64,000 nucleotides of DNA from Sporosarcina ureae (GCF_002109325.1 NZ_CP015348.1:959001-1023000); one strand, 5' to 3'; shown: positions 17,601-27,254, numbered from the stretch's first letter. Notes: a model not told the origin generated them from the sequence alone. Numbers and translations are program-made.

Positions 17601-17954
17601 TCATTTGTTTATTTTAGCTAATGCCCAATGCTCAAAAGGAGTTCTATTATCAGGCATAGATTTTCCTGGTCCGTACCAATGATTTGTTATGACAAACGCA
17701 CGACTATTTATTATTACTTTTTCTTTATAAAATCGCTGTCTGCCGTAGTTATCATAGCAATCTTTTTTTTGTAATGGACCTTCAACTGAAACCTCAGAGA
17801 GAATAGGCACATTACTGCAACAAAATGAAAGCTTGCATCTTTCCGCGTCTATTAATAAATTAATGTCACCATCTGATAAACACTTTTTTTCAATAAGTTT
17901 CTGAAATAAGGCATATGCATATTGTTTATTGGAATAGCCATTAACACTGAACAT
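17601..17954 (-). CDS. Hypothetical 117-residue protein
   Basis: The protein is soluble-looking, with four cysteines in the middle (AERCKLSFCCSNVP and KKDCYDNYGRQRFY) and an aromatic-rich end (FVITNHWYGPGKSMPDNRTPFEHWALAKINK). A GGAAGGGAG sequence precedes the ATG, which supports translation. There is no signal peptide and no membrane segment. It appears to be transcribed alone, convergent with the thiolase operon. I do not recognise a family; the clustered cysteines could bind metal but nothing proves it. Confidence 0.55.
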   Translation of the reverse strand: MFSVNGYSNKQYAYALFQKLIEKKCLSDGDINLLIDAERCKLSFCCSNVPILSEVSVEGPLQKKDCYDNYGRQRFYKEKVIINSRAFVITNHWYGPGKSMPDNRTPFEHWALAKINK

Positions 17955-18167
17955 ACTTTCAACTCCCTTCCACCACGCCCCTATTAGATTTTTATCCAGG
18001 TTTATTTACAGCACTATATTATTTATTACTGTCAAAATATTATTTAAAGATATATTTTCTACTCACCTTGCTATATTTATTTATATAGCAGTATAATCAA
18101 GTAGTATGTATAGACTACAAAAATCCCTATTTATACATATAAATAACTATAACATAGAGGTGTAATT

Positions 18168-18941
18168 ATGAGAAAAGTTATGTCAGCTTTATTATTACTA
18201 GCTTTAATTTTTTCTTCCGCTATTCCGTCAGAAGCCATTGCAGCAACAAAGACAGTTATGTATGTAAATGCTAAAAGCGATGTTATTCTGCGCGACAAAC
18301 CAGCACACAATGCAGAGAAGTTAGGAACTATTAAAAATCACGGCCAAGTCATTATGTTATCTTCATCAAAGTGTTGGTCCTATATTCAGGCAGGATAGAT
18401 TAAAGGCTATGTTTATAGTTCTGCATTATCCAAGAAAAACCCAAAAGTTAAAACTGCTCCTACGACTATAAAAGGCGGTTTAAATCCTGTCGACGGCCTG
18501 ATTCTAACCTATTCACCATCTTTCTTTGGCTCTAAAAAAGATACATATCACGTAAGAATAGAAAATAAGCATAGTCTTTTATACAATAAAGAAAGTATTG
18601 CTTATCCGAATCGTGCAGATATTGCATATAATGGAAATGGGGAAGTTCTAATTGTAGGGGTTTCAGATACTGATTATAACTTTATCAGTGTGTACTATCC
18701 ATTATTACAAGGAAGCTACGCTGAGTCATTTTCACCTTATGGATATGTACCGAATGATATCTTAGTAGAAAGCACAACAAAAACTATCAGAGTAAAAGCA
18801 GGCAGTTTCAAGAACGTTATAATACTACGTGAACCTGATGGATCAAGACACTACCTCGCTAAAGGAATCGGAGTTATTAAAAGCACATCCAGCAATGGTA
18901 AAGTCATTACAGAATTAGCAACAGTAAAATCAAGAAAATAA
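18168..18941 (+). pseudogene. Secreted SH3-domain protein gene with an amber codon
   Basis: The frame opens with a signal peptide (MRKVMSALLLLALIFSSAIPSEAIAA) and a bacterial SH3-type domain (VNAKSDVILRDKPAHNAEKLGTIKNHGQVIML). At 18396-18398 a TAG stands where SH3 domains have tryptophan (YIQAG, stop, IKGYVYSSALS); TGG to TAG is a single change. The same frame then stays open to 18941, through a domain of about 180 residues ending in ATVKSRK. The full product would be about 257 residues. Unless the codon is read through or the base is a sequencing error, the gene makes only a 76-residue fragment. The C-terminal domain is not recognised. Confidence 0.8.
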
Positions 18942-18985
18942 AACATCGCTGTTCAAGTTAGTTCTTGAACAGCGATGTTTTATTA
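18942..18985 (+). terminator. Terminator after the SH3-protein pseudogene
   Basis: A perfect 16-bp stem starts AACATCGCTGTTCAAG, with a 6-base loop and TTTTATT after the right arm. It begins directly after the stop codon. Confidence 0.92.
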
Positions 18986-19156
18986 TAGGTATATGCCCGT
19001 GTTTTTTTCATGACTTTTTATCACACTAGTATCATAGTTTTACGAGTACCCTTCAGGAAAACCTCCACTTTCATTTAGAATTACCACATATACATTTCGA
19101 TTATTTTTCGTAAAGGGACCAGGTACCATCTTTAAAGCGGACTCTATCCATGAATT

Positions 19157-19208
19157 AAAGGTGCCTGTGTGAGAAATATTCATGAATGCTTCTCACACAG
19201 GCACCTTA
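19157..19208. repeat. Family A repeat, compact copy
   Basis: Arms of 18 bp (AAGGTGCCTGTGTGAGAA and its complement) enclose a 14-bp centre containing ATTCATGAAT. It lies 13 bases beyond the end of the PBP gene and may also end its transcript. Confidence 0.85.
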
Positions 19209-19220
19209 TGTCCTTTACCT

Positions 19221-21281
19221 TCACTCTTCTTTACCTGTAAACCACTTCCGCCCCCACTCTTCAATCCCTTTCCAAAACTCTTTCTTCTTCTGATCCTTCT
19301 CTATTTTCTTCTCTTTCTTTTCCCTTTCTTCCTTCGTCTTTTTCTTCTGCTTCTTCAGCTCTTTGATTTCTTCATCAATTAACGACAAATCAAATTCCTT
19401 TGCTGTTAATTCACTAGCTGATTTTGAAACAACTTGTGCGAAAATGGGTGGTGCAGTAAAGCTGCTGGTAGATGTTAAATAATGGTCGGCGTCTGTTTTA
19501 TCATATCCAAGCCATACCGCACCGGCAATATCCGGTGTATAGCCAACGAACCAATGATCTTTTGAACCGTCCACTCCTTCAATCGGGAGCTGCGTGGTGC
19601 CCGTCTTTCCCGCCACGTCCACACCGGAAACTTGTGCTTTTTTGGCAGTGCCTTCATTTACAGCCCCTTGCAGCATATAGGTCATTTGCTGGGCAACTTC
19701 TGCATCTGTCACTTGTACAGACTCACCCTGCCACTTCCCAAGCACTTTTCCTTCCGAATCTTTAATTTCGGTGATCGCATGCGCTTCCTCCATCACACCA
19801 TCATTCGCAAACGCAGAAAACGCTTGAGCCATCCGCAAAGGAGACGTACCTTTGTCCATTCCTCCGAGCGCTAATCCAAGCGTACGGTCATTTTTTTCTA
19901 ATGAAATCCCGAACTGCTCAACCGCCTGCACGCCATTTTTGATGCCGATCTCATCCAACAACCAAACAGGAGGGATATTATACGATTGCGCGAGTGCATC
20001 GTACATCGTCACTTCTCCTCTATATTGCTGATCAAAGTTTTTCGGAGAGTACCCATCCATATCAATCGGTTCATCCACAAGCAAATCTGACATATGATAG
20101 CCTTGCTCAAGTGCCGGAGTATAGACGGCAAGCGGCTTCAACGCAGATCCAGGCTGCCGTATGAGGTCAGTCGCATTATTGAAGCGTCCCTGCGTATATT
20201 CTCCTCTTCCACCGACTAACGCTAGGATTCCACCTGTTTTAGGGTTCAAGAAAACAGAGGCACTCTGCAAAAGCTGATCTGGCGTGCTCTTAGGAAAATA
20301 TCTATCATCCGCATATACGTCTTCTAGCGCATTTTGGACCGTCGAATTGATTTCTGTCGTAATATGCAACCCGCCGGACAGCACTTCATTTCTCGTCAAA
20401 TCGTACATAGTGACCGCCTCGTCCACTACACGGTCGATATAATACGGATAGTTCACTTTATAATCTGGAACTGTCGATTCAGCCAATGCCAGTTTCTGCC
20501 CGACCGCTTCATCGTATTCTTGCTGACTGCTATACTGTTCACTCAGCATCAACGACAACACGAGATTGCGCCGTTTCACCGACTTTTCTATATCTTTCGT
20601 AGGCGCTAAATGCGACGGAGCTTTAATGATGCCCGCAATTGTCGCAGATTCACTTAACGTCAATTCGCTAACATCTTTACCGAAATAGGTCTGCGCTGCT
20701 CGTTGAACGCCCCATGCCCCGTCACCGAAATAGATTTGGTTCAGGTAACGTTCCATGATTTCCTCTTTCGAATACACTCGTTCAATCTTCTTTGCGAGGA
20801 TCAGTTCTTTGAATTTACGCGAATACGTACGCTCTTGCGTCAAAAATACATTTTTCGCAAGCTGCTGCGTAATCGTACTCCCCCCTGCCACGATTTTACC
20901 TTTGAACGCGTTCTCGACTAAGGCGCGTCCCATCCTGAAATAATTAATACCGTGATGTTTGTAGAATCGTTGATCTTCCACAGATACGACGGCTTCGATC
21001 AACGTATTCGGAATTTGGTCGATCGATACACCTTCAATATTCGAATTCGAAACCTTACTGATCACTTCACCGTCCGTATCGTAAATCACTGTCGATCTGG
21101 GTGCAGGTTCTTCGAGTTTACTTACGTCACTGAATGTGATGAAGATATTCAGTACGAGTAGTACGCTAAGAACGGCAAGCAGTGCACTGATCCATACGAA
21201 ACGGATGATCTTGTTCTTCAGGCTTCTTTTCTTTTTAGGTGCTTTTTTATGTTGTAATGCCTTATACTCGGATCTTTTCAT
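19221..21281 (-). CDS. Class A penicillin-binding protein (transglycosylase/transpeptidase)
   Basis: This 686-residue bifunctional cell-wall synthase polymerises lipid II and cross-links peptidoglycan outside the membrane. A cytoplasmic basic tail precedes one membrane anchor (about 29-50). The transglycosylase domain has the catalytic Glu102 in [14 protein letters not shown] and [12 protein letters not shown]. The transpeptidase domain has Ser379/Lys382 (RQPGSALK), the SYN motif at 433-435 and KTGT at 559-562. Length and layout resemble PbpG/PbpF-type PBPs of bacilli. The last 60 residues are an unusual run of Lys and Glu ([20 protein letters not shown]) that looks helical. The gene stands alone between two family A repeats. 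Confidence 0.93.
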   Translation of the reverse strand: MKRSEYKALQHKKAPKKKRSLKNKIIRFVWISALLAVLSVLLVLNIFITFSDVSKLEEPAPRSTVIYDTDGEVISKVSNSNIEGVSIDQIPNTLIEAVVSVEDQRFYKHHGINYFRMGRALVENAFKGKIVAGGSTITQQLAKNVFLTQERTYSRKFKELILAKKIERVYSKEEIMERYLNQIYFGDGAWGVQRAAQTYFGKDVSELTLSESATIAGIIKAPSHLAPTKDIEKSVKRRNLVLSLMLSEQYSSQQEYDEAVGQKLALAESTVPDYKVNYPYYIDRVVDEAVTMYDLTRNEVLSGGLHITTEINSTVQNALEDVYADDRYFPKSTPDQLLQSASVFLNPKTGGILALVGGRGEYTQGRFNNATDLIRQPGSALKPLAVYTPALEQGYHMSDLLVDEPIDMDGYSPKNFDQQYRGEVTMYDALAQSYNIPPVWLLDEIGIKNGVQAVEQFGISLEKNDRTLGLALGGMDKGTSPLRMAQAFSAFANDGVMEEAHAITEIKDSEGKVLGKWQGESVQVTDAEVAQQMTYMLQGAVNEGTAKKAQVSGVDVAGKTGTTQLPIEGVDGSKDHWFVGYTPDIAGAVWLGYDKTDADHYLTSTSSFTAPPIFAQVVSKSASELTAKEFDLSLIDEEIKELKKQKKKTKEEREKKEKKIEKDQKKKEFWKGIEEWGRKWFTGKEE

Positions 21282-21449
21282 ATAGGTTTCACCTGCTTTA
21301 TGCTGCGAATTTTTATTGGTTCAGTACAGCATAAGTATTGACGATGCCGGTGTTTGAAGGTTGCGGACTTTGTCTGTTGGGGGATTTTGGTACGGATGTA
21401 TGTAAAAAAGATACTACTCAGAAGTTAGGATTCTGGGTAATATCTTACT

Positions 21450-21501
21450 AAAAGTACCTGTGCATGAAACTTTCATGATGGTTTCGCGCACAGGTACCTT
21501 A
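21450..21501. repeat. Family A repeat
   Basis: AAAGTACCTGTGCATGAAAC and GTTTCGCGCACAGGTACCTT face each other around TTTCATGATG. It lies right at the 3' end of the acyltransferase gene. Confidence 0.85.
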
Positions 21502-21502
21502 T

Positions 21503-23287
21503 TTAAAGAATACGGTCCACAATCTGTCGTAATTCTAAAAATGCATCTTCCAAATGATTTGTTAACTCTTGCGCATGATGTGCTTCATCCGCACTGGAGG
21601 AGATATTAATAGAAATCGATTGATCCAATAAAATATAAGCGAGTCCAAAACCACCTTCAACGACTGGTCCGAATATCCGATACTTTACATTGTCATACGC
21701 CATACCACTTGTCGAAATAAAATCATGACGCATTGTCAAATAACCAGTGTCGCTAAAGAGTGCAGGTCTATCCGTCATACCGAGGTCTTCCCCGTGCAAC
21801 TTATACATTTGCTCTAGGCCGTACATATGCCTTTCAACACCGAATCCTTTACGGCACCTGATGATTCGATCTGTATGGGCCGCACTCGCCTTTTGCATCA
21901 AGTCATACAACACTTCATGACTCTCTTCACCATTTTCTAGCGCTTTCACCAAGTCGATCTTTTCCATACTGGTCGCTCTTGCACATTCTGTTCTTCCCTC
22001 ATAAAATGCACGAACTGAAACGGGTTCATAAACGCTTCTAAATACGCCAAACGTTCTGTACTGTGCAATTTGTAAGGCCATATGAAAAAACGCGTCCGGA
22101 CTAATATTCATGGTTTTGATTTCATCTGAACCAAAGCTGTTGAAGATTGTCGTTTTAATAGAGAACTCTTTTTTGATTCTTGCATTCTCTTTTTCAAATT
22201 TCATTAATGACTTCTCCATCTCCGCAGATAATTCCCATTGTTGTTTTTCCATTAGAGTAGGTTCAGTCGTATATATTTTTTCAGGCTCATCACTTTCCAG
22301 ACCTTCATTTACATAGCTAATGACAGCAAATATCGTCGTACCATCAACCGAAGAGTGCTCGATGCTATAACCCAATTCACCTTTATTAGTGAGGATCACT
22401 TGGATGGTTTTATCAAAGTATTTATTCGTTCCATTTAACATTAAATTCTCAATCGCTTCTTCGGAACTACTACTTTCTTCATCCATAGATAGGACAATTA
22501 AAGAATCCGCTATCGCTTGTAGATGATTCGCATTCACTTTAGATACAGTGAGTTGATCATATATCTTCGCAGCTTCGTCTCTTTTCGCAGTTGTAAAAAT
22601 CCCTACGTTGGCGCCTTCACTTTGCTCTTCTTGAAAAGTTCGCTCAATAGCATGTGCGATTTCACTGCTTTGATACATTTCACCTTCACTATTTGTTACA
22701 TTCACTTTATACACATTTCTCTTATATAAAATAATGACATGGTTATTTCTTTTCTCAAATGCCGCTAGTCTAAATTCATCTCTTTCTACTCTCGGTATGC
22801 GAATGGACTTGAAAAACTTCTTATATTGACTCATATCTTGGGGCACACCATTTTTTACGACGGGCGCTACTTCGCCATCAATGATTAAATGATATAATTC
22901 CGTGACTAAACGGCTTACCTTTCCGGCAAGTTCCGCACGCGTATATCGATTTTCATGGTTTTTATTATCCAATAAAATATTGAAATGCATGCCCGTTGGT
23001 AATGGATCACGGAATGTTAAATACATATCATCCCATAAAGGCTTTAGCCAACTCCCTTCAATTTCGGCATCCAATTCGCACAATTTTTTTTGAAGTTTTT
23101 CTGCGTCTCCATCTACTTTGAAGAAATCGTTCACAACCTCAGTAGTTTCTGCAAGTTGTTTATCGTTTAAAAATGGTTCAACCCATTCAAGAAGTCGCTC
23201 TCTTGTACTCGTCAATGGCGGTATTGGTAAAGATGGTAATTCATTTTTGTAAGCAAATGTCTTGTTTATAATAATTATCTCCTTCAT
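21503..23287 (-). CDS. Choline/carnitine O-acyltransferase-family protein
   Basis: This 594-residue protein has the hallmarks of carnitine acyltransferases, which move acyl groups between CoA and carnitine or choline. An N-terminal LPSLPIPPLTSTRERLLEWVEPFL matches the family start. The catalytic His311 lies in IEHSSVDGT. The CoA/carnitine region reads VRAFYEGRTECARATS (420s-440), and STSGM follows near the C-terminus. There is no mitochondrial-type targeting or membrane segment. The ATG at 23287 has a weak upstream RBS; AAGGAG lies just inside it, before ATT codons, so the true start is uncertain. It is monocistronic between repeats. This family is much better known from eukaryotes, so a bacterial copy is notable. 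Confidence 0.85.
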   Translation of the reverse strand: MKEIIIINKTFAYKNELPSLPIPPLTSTRERLLEWVEPFLNDKQLAETTEVVNDFFKVDGDAEKLQKKLCELDAEIEGSWLKPLWDDMYLTFRDPLPTGMHFNILLDNKNHENRYTRAELAGKVSRLVTELYHLIIDGEVAPVVKNGVPQDMSQYKKFFKSIRIPRVERDEFRLAAFEKRNNHVIILYKRNVYKVNVTNSEGEMYQSSEIAHAIERTFQEEQSEGANVGIFTTAKRDEAAKIYDQLTVSKVNANHLQAIADSLIVLSMDEESSSSEEAIENLMLNGTNKYFDKTIQVILTNKGELGYSIEHSSVDGTTIFAVISYVNEGLESDEPEKIYTTEPTLMEKQQWELSAEMEKSLMKFEKENARIKKEFSIKTTIFNSFGSDEIKTMNISPDAFFHMALQIAQYRTFGVFRSVYEPVSVRAFYEGRTECARATSMEKIDLVKALENGEESHEVLYDLMQKASAAHTDRIIRCRKGFGVERHMYGLEQMYKLHGEDLGMTDRPALFSDTGYLTMRHDFISTSGMAYDNVKYRIFGPVVEGGFGLAYILLDQSISINISSSADEAHHAQELTNHLEDAFLELRQIVDRIL

Positions 23288-23322
23288 GATTCATTTCTAA
23301 GCGATTATCATTTTTAACGTTA

Positions 23323-23352
23323 AAAAGAAGATCGGGTGTCCAATCTTCTTTT
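23323..23352 (-). terminator. Probable terminator of the lipoprotein gene
   Basis: AAAAGAAGAT and ATCTTCTTTT form a 10-bp hairpin around a 10-base loop; read on the reverse strand it is followed by further T. It lies between the lipoprotein gene and the acyltransferase gene. Confidence 0.55.
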
Positions 23353-23487
23353 CGAACAATTTATTTATTGTTGTTTTTGCATTCAATAAAATCATTAGAC
23401 CGAAATCAAACTTCAATCACGATATGCATTGATAGTAATTGTAACTAGTGGGTTTGTCAAAATCAAACAGTATTACATGTAGTAAAA

Positions 23488-23512
23488 GGATCTCACACAG
23501 GTATCTTATTTT
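23488..23512. repeat. Family A half copy
   Basis: ATCTCACACAGGTATCTTATTTT matches the right outer arm of family A only. It lies just beyond the stop of the lipoprotein gene. Confidence 0.55.
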
Positions 23513-23527
23513 AAAAAGAACGTCTAT

Positions 23528-24046
23528 TTACATTTTTGAAGAGATGTCCTTCATTTTATTTTCGAATTCCATATACTTCGTTTCATACCCTTCAAGATGT
23601 TCGCCGCTTGTCCCAAACTTCTCAATTAGTTCTGCTGCTGCCGTCTTTAGTTCTTCGAAGTCTTCAGTCATGCCAAGTTCTTCAATTTCTTCGTGGAAAT
23701 ATCCGATATACGTGATTGTCGATTCTGCAAGAAATTGTTCAGCATGCGCAAATTTCTCTCGATAGTCAGATCCCTCTTTCATGTGATTTACGGAGCTTTC
23801 AACGAAACTTTTCACGCTTGAATATTCCGAGAAGAAAGCTTCTTCAAGGTCATCGGTTTCTTCATTGAATTCGTTGACCATTGGTGGACGTTCCATTACT
23901 TCGCCTTTTGACTCATTGTCTTGTGCCGGCTCGACTTGTTGCACGGGCGCATCGACTTGCTTCGTTTCTTCGTCATCCGCTGCGCAACTCGCTAACAATA
24001 GCCCAAGGATAACAAACGATCCCAATGCACTATTCATCTTTTTCAA
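23528..24046 (-). CDS. Lipoprotein of unknown function
   Basis: This 172-residue protein starts at a TTG six bases after GGGGAG. The signal peptide ends in the lipobox LLASC, so it should be anchored to the outer face of the membrane. An acidic linker rich in Glu, Gln and Pro follows (DDEETKQVDAPVQQVEPAQ). A predicted helical bundle follows it (FFSEYSSVKSFVESSVNHMKEG; EEIEELGMTEDFEELKTAAAELIEKFG). Similar small helical lipoproteins are common in bacilli, but I cannot assign a function. It is flanked by family A sequences on both sides and is likely monocistronic. Confidence 0.75.
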   Translation of the reverse strand: MKKMNSALGSFVILGLLLASCAADDEETKQVDAPVQQVEPAQDNESKGEVMERPPMVNEFNEETDDLEEAFFSEYSSVKSFVESSVNHMKEGSDYREKFAHAEQFLAESTITYIGYFHEEIEELGMTEDFEELKTAAAELIEKFGTSGEHLEGYETKYMEFENKMKDISSKM

Positions 24047-24099
24047 TTCAAACTCCCCTTCCCTTTTTACTTTATCCTAACATATTATTGGAAATTAAA

Positions 24100-24165
24100 A
24101 ACACCTGCGCACGAAACTCTCATGAATGGTTAAATATTCATGTTTGTTTCTTACACAGGTATTTT
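24100..24165. repeat. Family A repeat
   Basis: ACACCTGCGCACGAAACTCT and TTTGTTTCTTACACAGGTAT are the arms, with TAAATATTCATG in the centre. It sits immediately beyond the YfcC-type gene stop. Confidence 0.8.
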
Positions 24166-24167
24166 AT

Positions 24168-25577
24168 TTAAGAATAGTTAATAAATTGCGCAATGAATAG
24201 GAATGCAATAGCTAGCCCATACCAGATTAAGAGAAGCGGCCAAATGAATTTCACCCATTTGCTCCACTGGATTCCCACAATTGCTAAAGCTGCCATAAAG
24301 TATCCGGACGTCGGATAGAAAATGTTCGAGAAACCATCTCCGAATAAGAAGGCAAGTACTGCTGTTTGCCTAGAAACACCTGACAAGTCCGCAAGCCCAG
24401 ACATAATGGGCATAGTAACCATCGCTTGTCCACTTCCCGACGGAATTAGGAAGTTCAGTAATCCTTGGACCACTAACATGATCGTAGCCGTAACACTACT
24501 TGGCATTGCTGCTACTAGATTCCCAGCTGCATACGTAATAGTATCCATAATATTTCCGTCATTTAGCACAACCGCGACTCCACGTGCTACGCCAACGATT
24601 AACGCCCCTAAGAGGATATTTTTAAATCCTTCAATAAAGGATTCCGAAATCTGAGATACTCCGAGACCTCCAACAAGACCCACAATAATTCCGGTCATAA
24701 TATATAAACCAGATAGTTCCCGGAAATACCAGCCGTGTTCGAACAAGCCCCAAAGTAACACACCAAACGCAATCAACACCACAACAGAAGCAAGTTTTTG
24801 CCTAGTTGTTGCTTTTTGCTGATCCGTGTCCAGCATTGCTGCATTCTGCGTTAAATCAGACGCATCATATGTAATACTTAACTCGGGATGACTCCGCACC
24901 TTTTTAGCGTATCGAACGACGAATACTATTCCAACTAAGAGTATAGTAGCCAGAATAATAATTCGGTAACCCATTCCAGAGTATAACGGAAGTTGAGATA
25001 CCGTCTGGGAAACACCTAAGTTTGCAGGAGATGTGAGTGCAACAGTAAATCCAGAGATCGTAGCCACAAGCACTGTTCCTGCTGCTGTAACTTTATCAAA
25101 ACCGAGTTTCAGCATGAGGGGTAAAATAGCAGGCAAGTAGATTAAGGATAATTCAACTTGACCCGTAAACGTAGTAATAATTGCAAAAGGGATCATCAAT
25201 ATCGGGATCACCCATAGTCCCCTATTTGAAAACATATGTGCTAATTTCCCAACACCGATACTAATTATTCCAGTTCGTTCAATGACCGCGAACATACCGC
25301 CAATCATAAGAACTCCAAAAATAATTTCTGCTGTCTCAATCAAGCCCGTTGGAACCGCAAACATAAAATCAAATAGACCAACCGGTGTCCTTTCAACCAA
25401 TTCAAACGTATTGGGATCAATAACCTCCCTACCGTCTTCCATCGTCACACGTTCGTACTCACCTGCAGGCACGATATAACTGGCTAGAGAAGCCAAGATT
25501 ATAATCATAAACAGGATAACGAAAATATGAGGCAGCGAAAATTTCTTCTTTTCACTTTTCACTTCATTTTCTTTCAC
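24168..25577 (-). CDS. YfcC/DcuC-type membrane carrier
   Basis: This is a roughly 469-residue transporter with about 12 membrane segments of the C4-dicarboxylate anaerobic carrier (DcuC/YfcC) superfamily. The longest frame starts at 25601, but AGGAGGT lies seven bases before a GTG at 25577, which I take as the start. Conserved stretches include SYIVPAGEYERV, FGVLMIGGMFAVIERTG and the second half FLIPSGSGQAMVTMPIMSGLADLSGVSRQTAVLAFLFGDG. The repeated SGS/SPAN turns resemble substrate sites of ion-transporter-fold carriers. The substrate, perhaps a dicarboxylate, peptide or amino acid, cannot be named. It is monocistronic and divergent from the ohr locus. Confidence 0.85.
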   Translation of the reverse strand: MKENEVKSEKKKFSLPHIFVILFMIIILASLASYIVPAGEYERVTMEDGREVIDPNTFELVERTPVGLFDFMFAVPTGLIETAEIIFGVLMIGGMFAVIERTGIISIGVGKLAHMFSNRGLWVIPILMIPFAIITTFTGQVELSLIYLPAILPLMLKLGFDKVTAAGTVLVATISGFTVALTSPANLGVSQTVSQLPLYSGMGYRIIILATILLVGIVFVVRYAKKVRSHPELSITYDASDLTQNAAMLDTDQQKATTRQKLASVVVLIAFGVLLWGLFEHGWYFRELSGLYIMTGIIVGLVGGLGVSQISESFIEGFKNILLGALIVGVARGVAVVLNDGNIMDTITYAAGNLVAAMPSSVTATIMLVVQGLLNFLIPSGSGQAMVTMPIMSGLADLSGVSRQTAVLAFLFGDGFSNIFYPTSGYFMAALAIVGIQWSKWVKFIWPLLLIWYGLAIAFLFIAQFINYS

Positions 25578-25839
25578 TAAACGTACCTCCTCTTTCACCA
25601 TTCACACGACCCCCTACACTTGTATGGAGTCAGGAACTTTGATGTGTTTTTCTTGTTGAATAACTCTTTTCCATTCGTTCACAGTAAACAGGACTTTCAG
25701 GAAATAAAGTATTCTATCAATTTTGGCAATTGAATACATTCTATACTATATATTATTTTCGTATTAATCAAGGCTTCCTTTGTAAGGATACATGAGCCGA
25801 TACTTTTTATTTTTCATTCAGAAACAAAATCATTGCTTT

Positions 25840-25872
25840 TGTAAATTAAATCGTATAAGATTAAATCGTACA
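25840..25872 (+). promoter_or_regulatory. Probable OhrR operator upstream of ohr
   Basis: Two adjacent copies of an AATTAAATCGTA-like element (25844-25855 and 25859-25870) overlap a TATAAG -10-like sequence. The layout resembles the known tandem AATT-rich OhrR sites at Bacillus ohrA. The regulator is encoded at the end of the same gene set. The 299-bp gap 25602-25900 holds no gene. Confidence 0.6.
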
Positions 25873-25900
25873 CAACATAAAAAGAAAAGAGGAATTTTAC

Positions 25901-26320
25901 ATGAAACCACTATACGAAACGACGATTATTAACACAGGCGGACGCGATGGCTCTGTTTATTCACCAGATAATATTTTCAATTTAGATGTAGCAAAGCCTG
26001 TAGCACTTGGCGGTGTTGTGTCTGGCGCATCAAATCCTGAACAATTGTTTGCGGCTGGATAAAGCGCATGTTTCAACAGTGCACTTGAAATTCAGTTAGA
26101 CAAAGGAAAAGTAGAGTATGCTAGTAGTGAAGTCATCGCAACTGTAGCACTTTATCCGGATAAAACCGACGGCGGCGTGAAGCTAGGCGCTAAACTTGAA
26201 GTAACAATCGAAGGTGTAGATCAAGCAACTGCAGAAGAATATGCAAAGAAAGCACATAATTACTGCCCGTATTCTAAAGCACTCAACGGGAATGTCGAAG
26301 TGGAAATCACAGTGAAATAA
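25901..26320 (+). pseudogene. ohr: Organic hydroperoxide resistance protein gene with a stop codon
   Basis: The frame encodes a 139-residue Ohr/OsmC-fold peroxidase: MKPLYETTIINTGGRDG, LGGVVSGASNPEQLFAAG, then SACFNSALE and NYCPYSKALNGNVEVEITVK. Both redox cysteines are present. But codon 54 (26060-26062) is TAA, where the family has a tyrosine codon, three codons before the first catalytic Cys. A single-base change explains it. Translation would stop at 53 residues, before both catalytic cysteines. RBS, operator and downstream genes look intact, so the lesion is recent or a base-call error. Ohr normally reduces organic hydroperoxides using lipoyl thiols. Confidence 0.88.
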
Positions 26321-26334
26321 AAGGAGGAATTTAC

Positions 26335-26811
26335 TTGGTATCGGTATACGATTTTGAAGTTAAAAAAACGGATGGCGAGATCTTGTCTTTGAAAGAGTAT
26401 GAAGGAAAGCCTTTAGTTATCGTCAACACAGCTAGTAAATGTGGCTTCGCTCCACAGTTCGGTGGTTTACAATCGCTATATGAACAATATAAAGACGATG
26501 GCCTGATGGTAGTCGGTTTTCCTTGCGATCAATTCAATGACCAGGAATTTGATAATATTGATCAAACAACTGAATTCTGCCAACTGAACTATGGTGTTTC
26601 ATTCCCAATGATGGCAAAAGTGAACGTAAACGGCGATGAAGCAGACCCGTTATTCGATTACCTGACAACAGAGAAAAGCGGACTGCTCTCGAAGAAAATC
26701 AAGTGGAATTTCACAAAGTTCCTAGTAGATCGTAACGGACACGTCGTGAAGCGATACGCACCCCAAACCGATCCTGCAAAGCTGGCGGACGATGTGGAAA
26801 AGCTATTATGA
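26335..26811 (+). CDS. Glutathione peroxidase-family thiol peroxidase
   Basis: This 158-residue peroxidase starts at a TTG after AAGGAGG. The catalytic tetrad is visible: Cys36 in NTASKCGF, Gln66 in GFPCDQF, and Trp124/Asn125 in KWNFTKF. It uses cysteine, not selenocysteine; a second Cys64 could act as the resolving residue or accept electrons from thioredoxin. It is cytoplasmic, with no signal. It sits between ohr and ohrR and its last bases overlap the ohrR start, so it is cotranscribed with the peroxide regulator. It probably reduces lipid or organic hydroperoxides and may now cover for the broken ohr gene. Confidence 0.92.
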   Translation: MVSVYDFEVKKTDGEILSLKEYEGKPLVIVNTASKCGFAPQFGGLQSLYEQYKDDGLMVVGFPCDQFNDQEFDNIDQTTEFCQLNYGVSFPMMAKVNVNGDEADPLFDYLTTEKSGLLSKKIKWNFTKFLVDRNGHVVKRYAPQTDPAKLADDVEKLL

Positions 26812-27251
26812 AAAAAGACTTTTCTACACTAGATAAACAGCTCTGTTTTGCGGTTTATGAAACGGCTGGAGAGTTCACCAAGTTATACGCCAGTGTCTTA
26901 AAATCATTCGGACTTACGTATCCTCAATACCTAGTGCTGCTCGCGTTATGGGAACATGACGAAATCACGATGAAAGAGCTCGGCGAACAAGTAGGCCTAG
27001 GCACAGGGACGCTCACACCGATGATTTCCCGTATGCAGGAAAAAGGTTGGCTACGCAAAGAACGTTCAGTAGAAGACGAACGTAAAGTTTATGTCAAGTT
27101 AGAGAAAAAAGCATACGACGAGAAAAACTCTATTATTGAACGAGTTAATGAGGAAATTCAATTGTGTAATATTGGGTTAAGTGAGTATGAAGAGCTTATG
27201 GTTCGATTAAATGAGTTGCAGGGGAAGTTGAAAGAGCGTACGAGGTTGTGA
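26808..27251 (+). CDS. ohrR: OhrR, MarR-family peroxide-sensing repressor
   Basis: This 147-residue winged-helix repressor matches OhrR. The sensing cysteine is Cys13 in LDKQLCFAVYETAGEF. The DNA-binding part reads LTYPQYLVLLALWEHDEITMKELGEQVGLGTGTLTPMISRMQEKGWLRKER, then the wing EDERKVYVKL. Organic hydroperoxides oxidise the Cys and release the repressor from its operator. It overlaps gpx by 4 bp and so belongs to the ohr-gpx-ohrR operon, which it should autoregulate. Its gene is intact. It is followed by a family B repeat rather than a classical terminator. Confidence 0.92.
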   Translation: MKKDFSTLDKQLCFAVYETAGEFTKLYASVLKSFGLTYPQYLVLLALWEHDEITMKELGEQVGLGTGTLTPMISRMQEKGWLRKERSVEDERKVYVKLEKKAYDEKNSIIERVNEEIQLCNIGLSEYEELMVRLNELQGKLKERTRL

Positions 27252-27254
27252 TGA

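Noticed and set aside
24322..24654. Forward-strand ORF opposite the YfcC-type carrier
   Set aside because: Its composition mirrors the carrier's codons, and no start signal is present.
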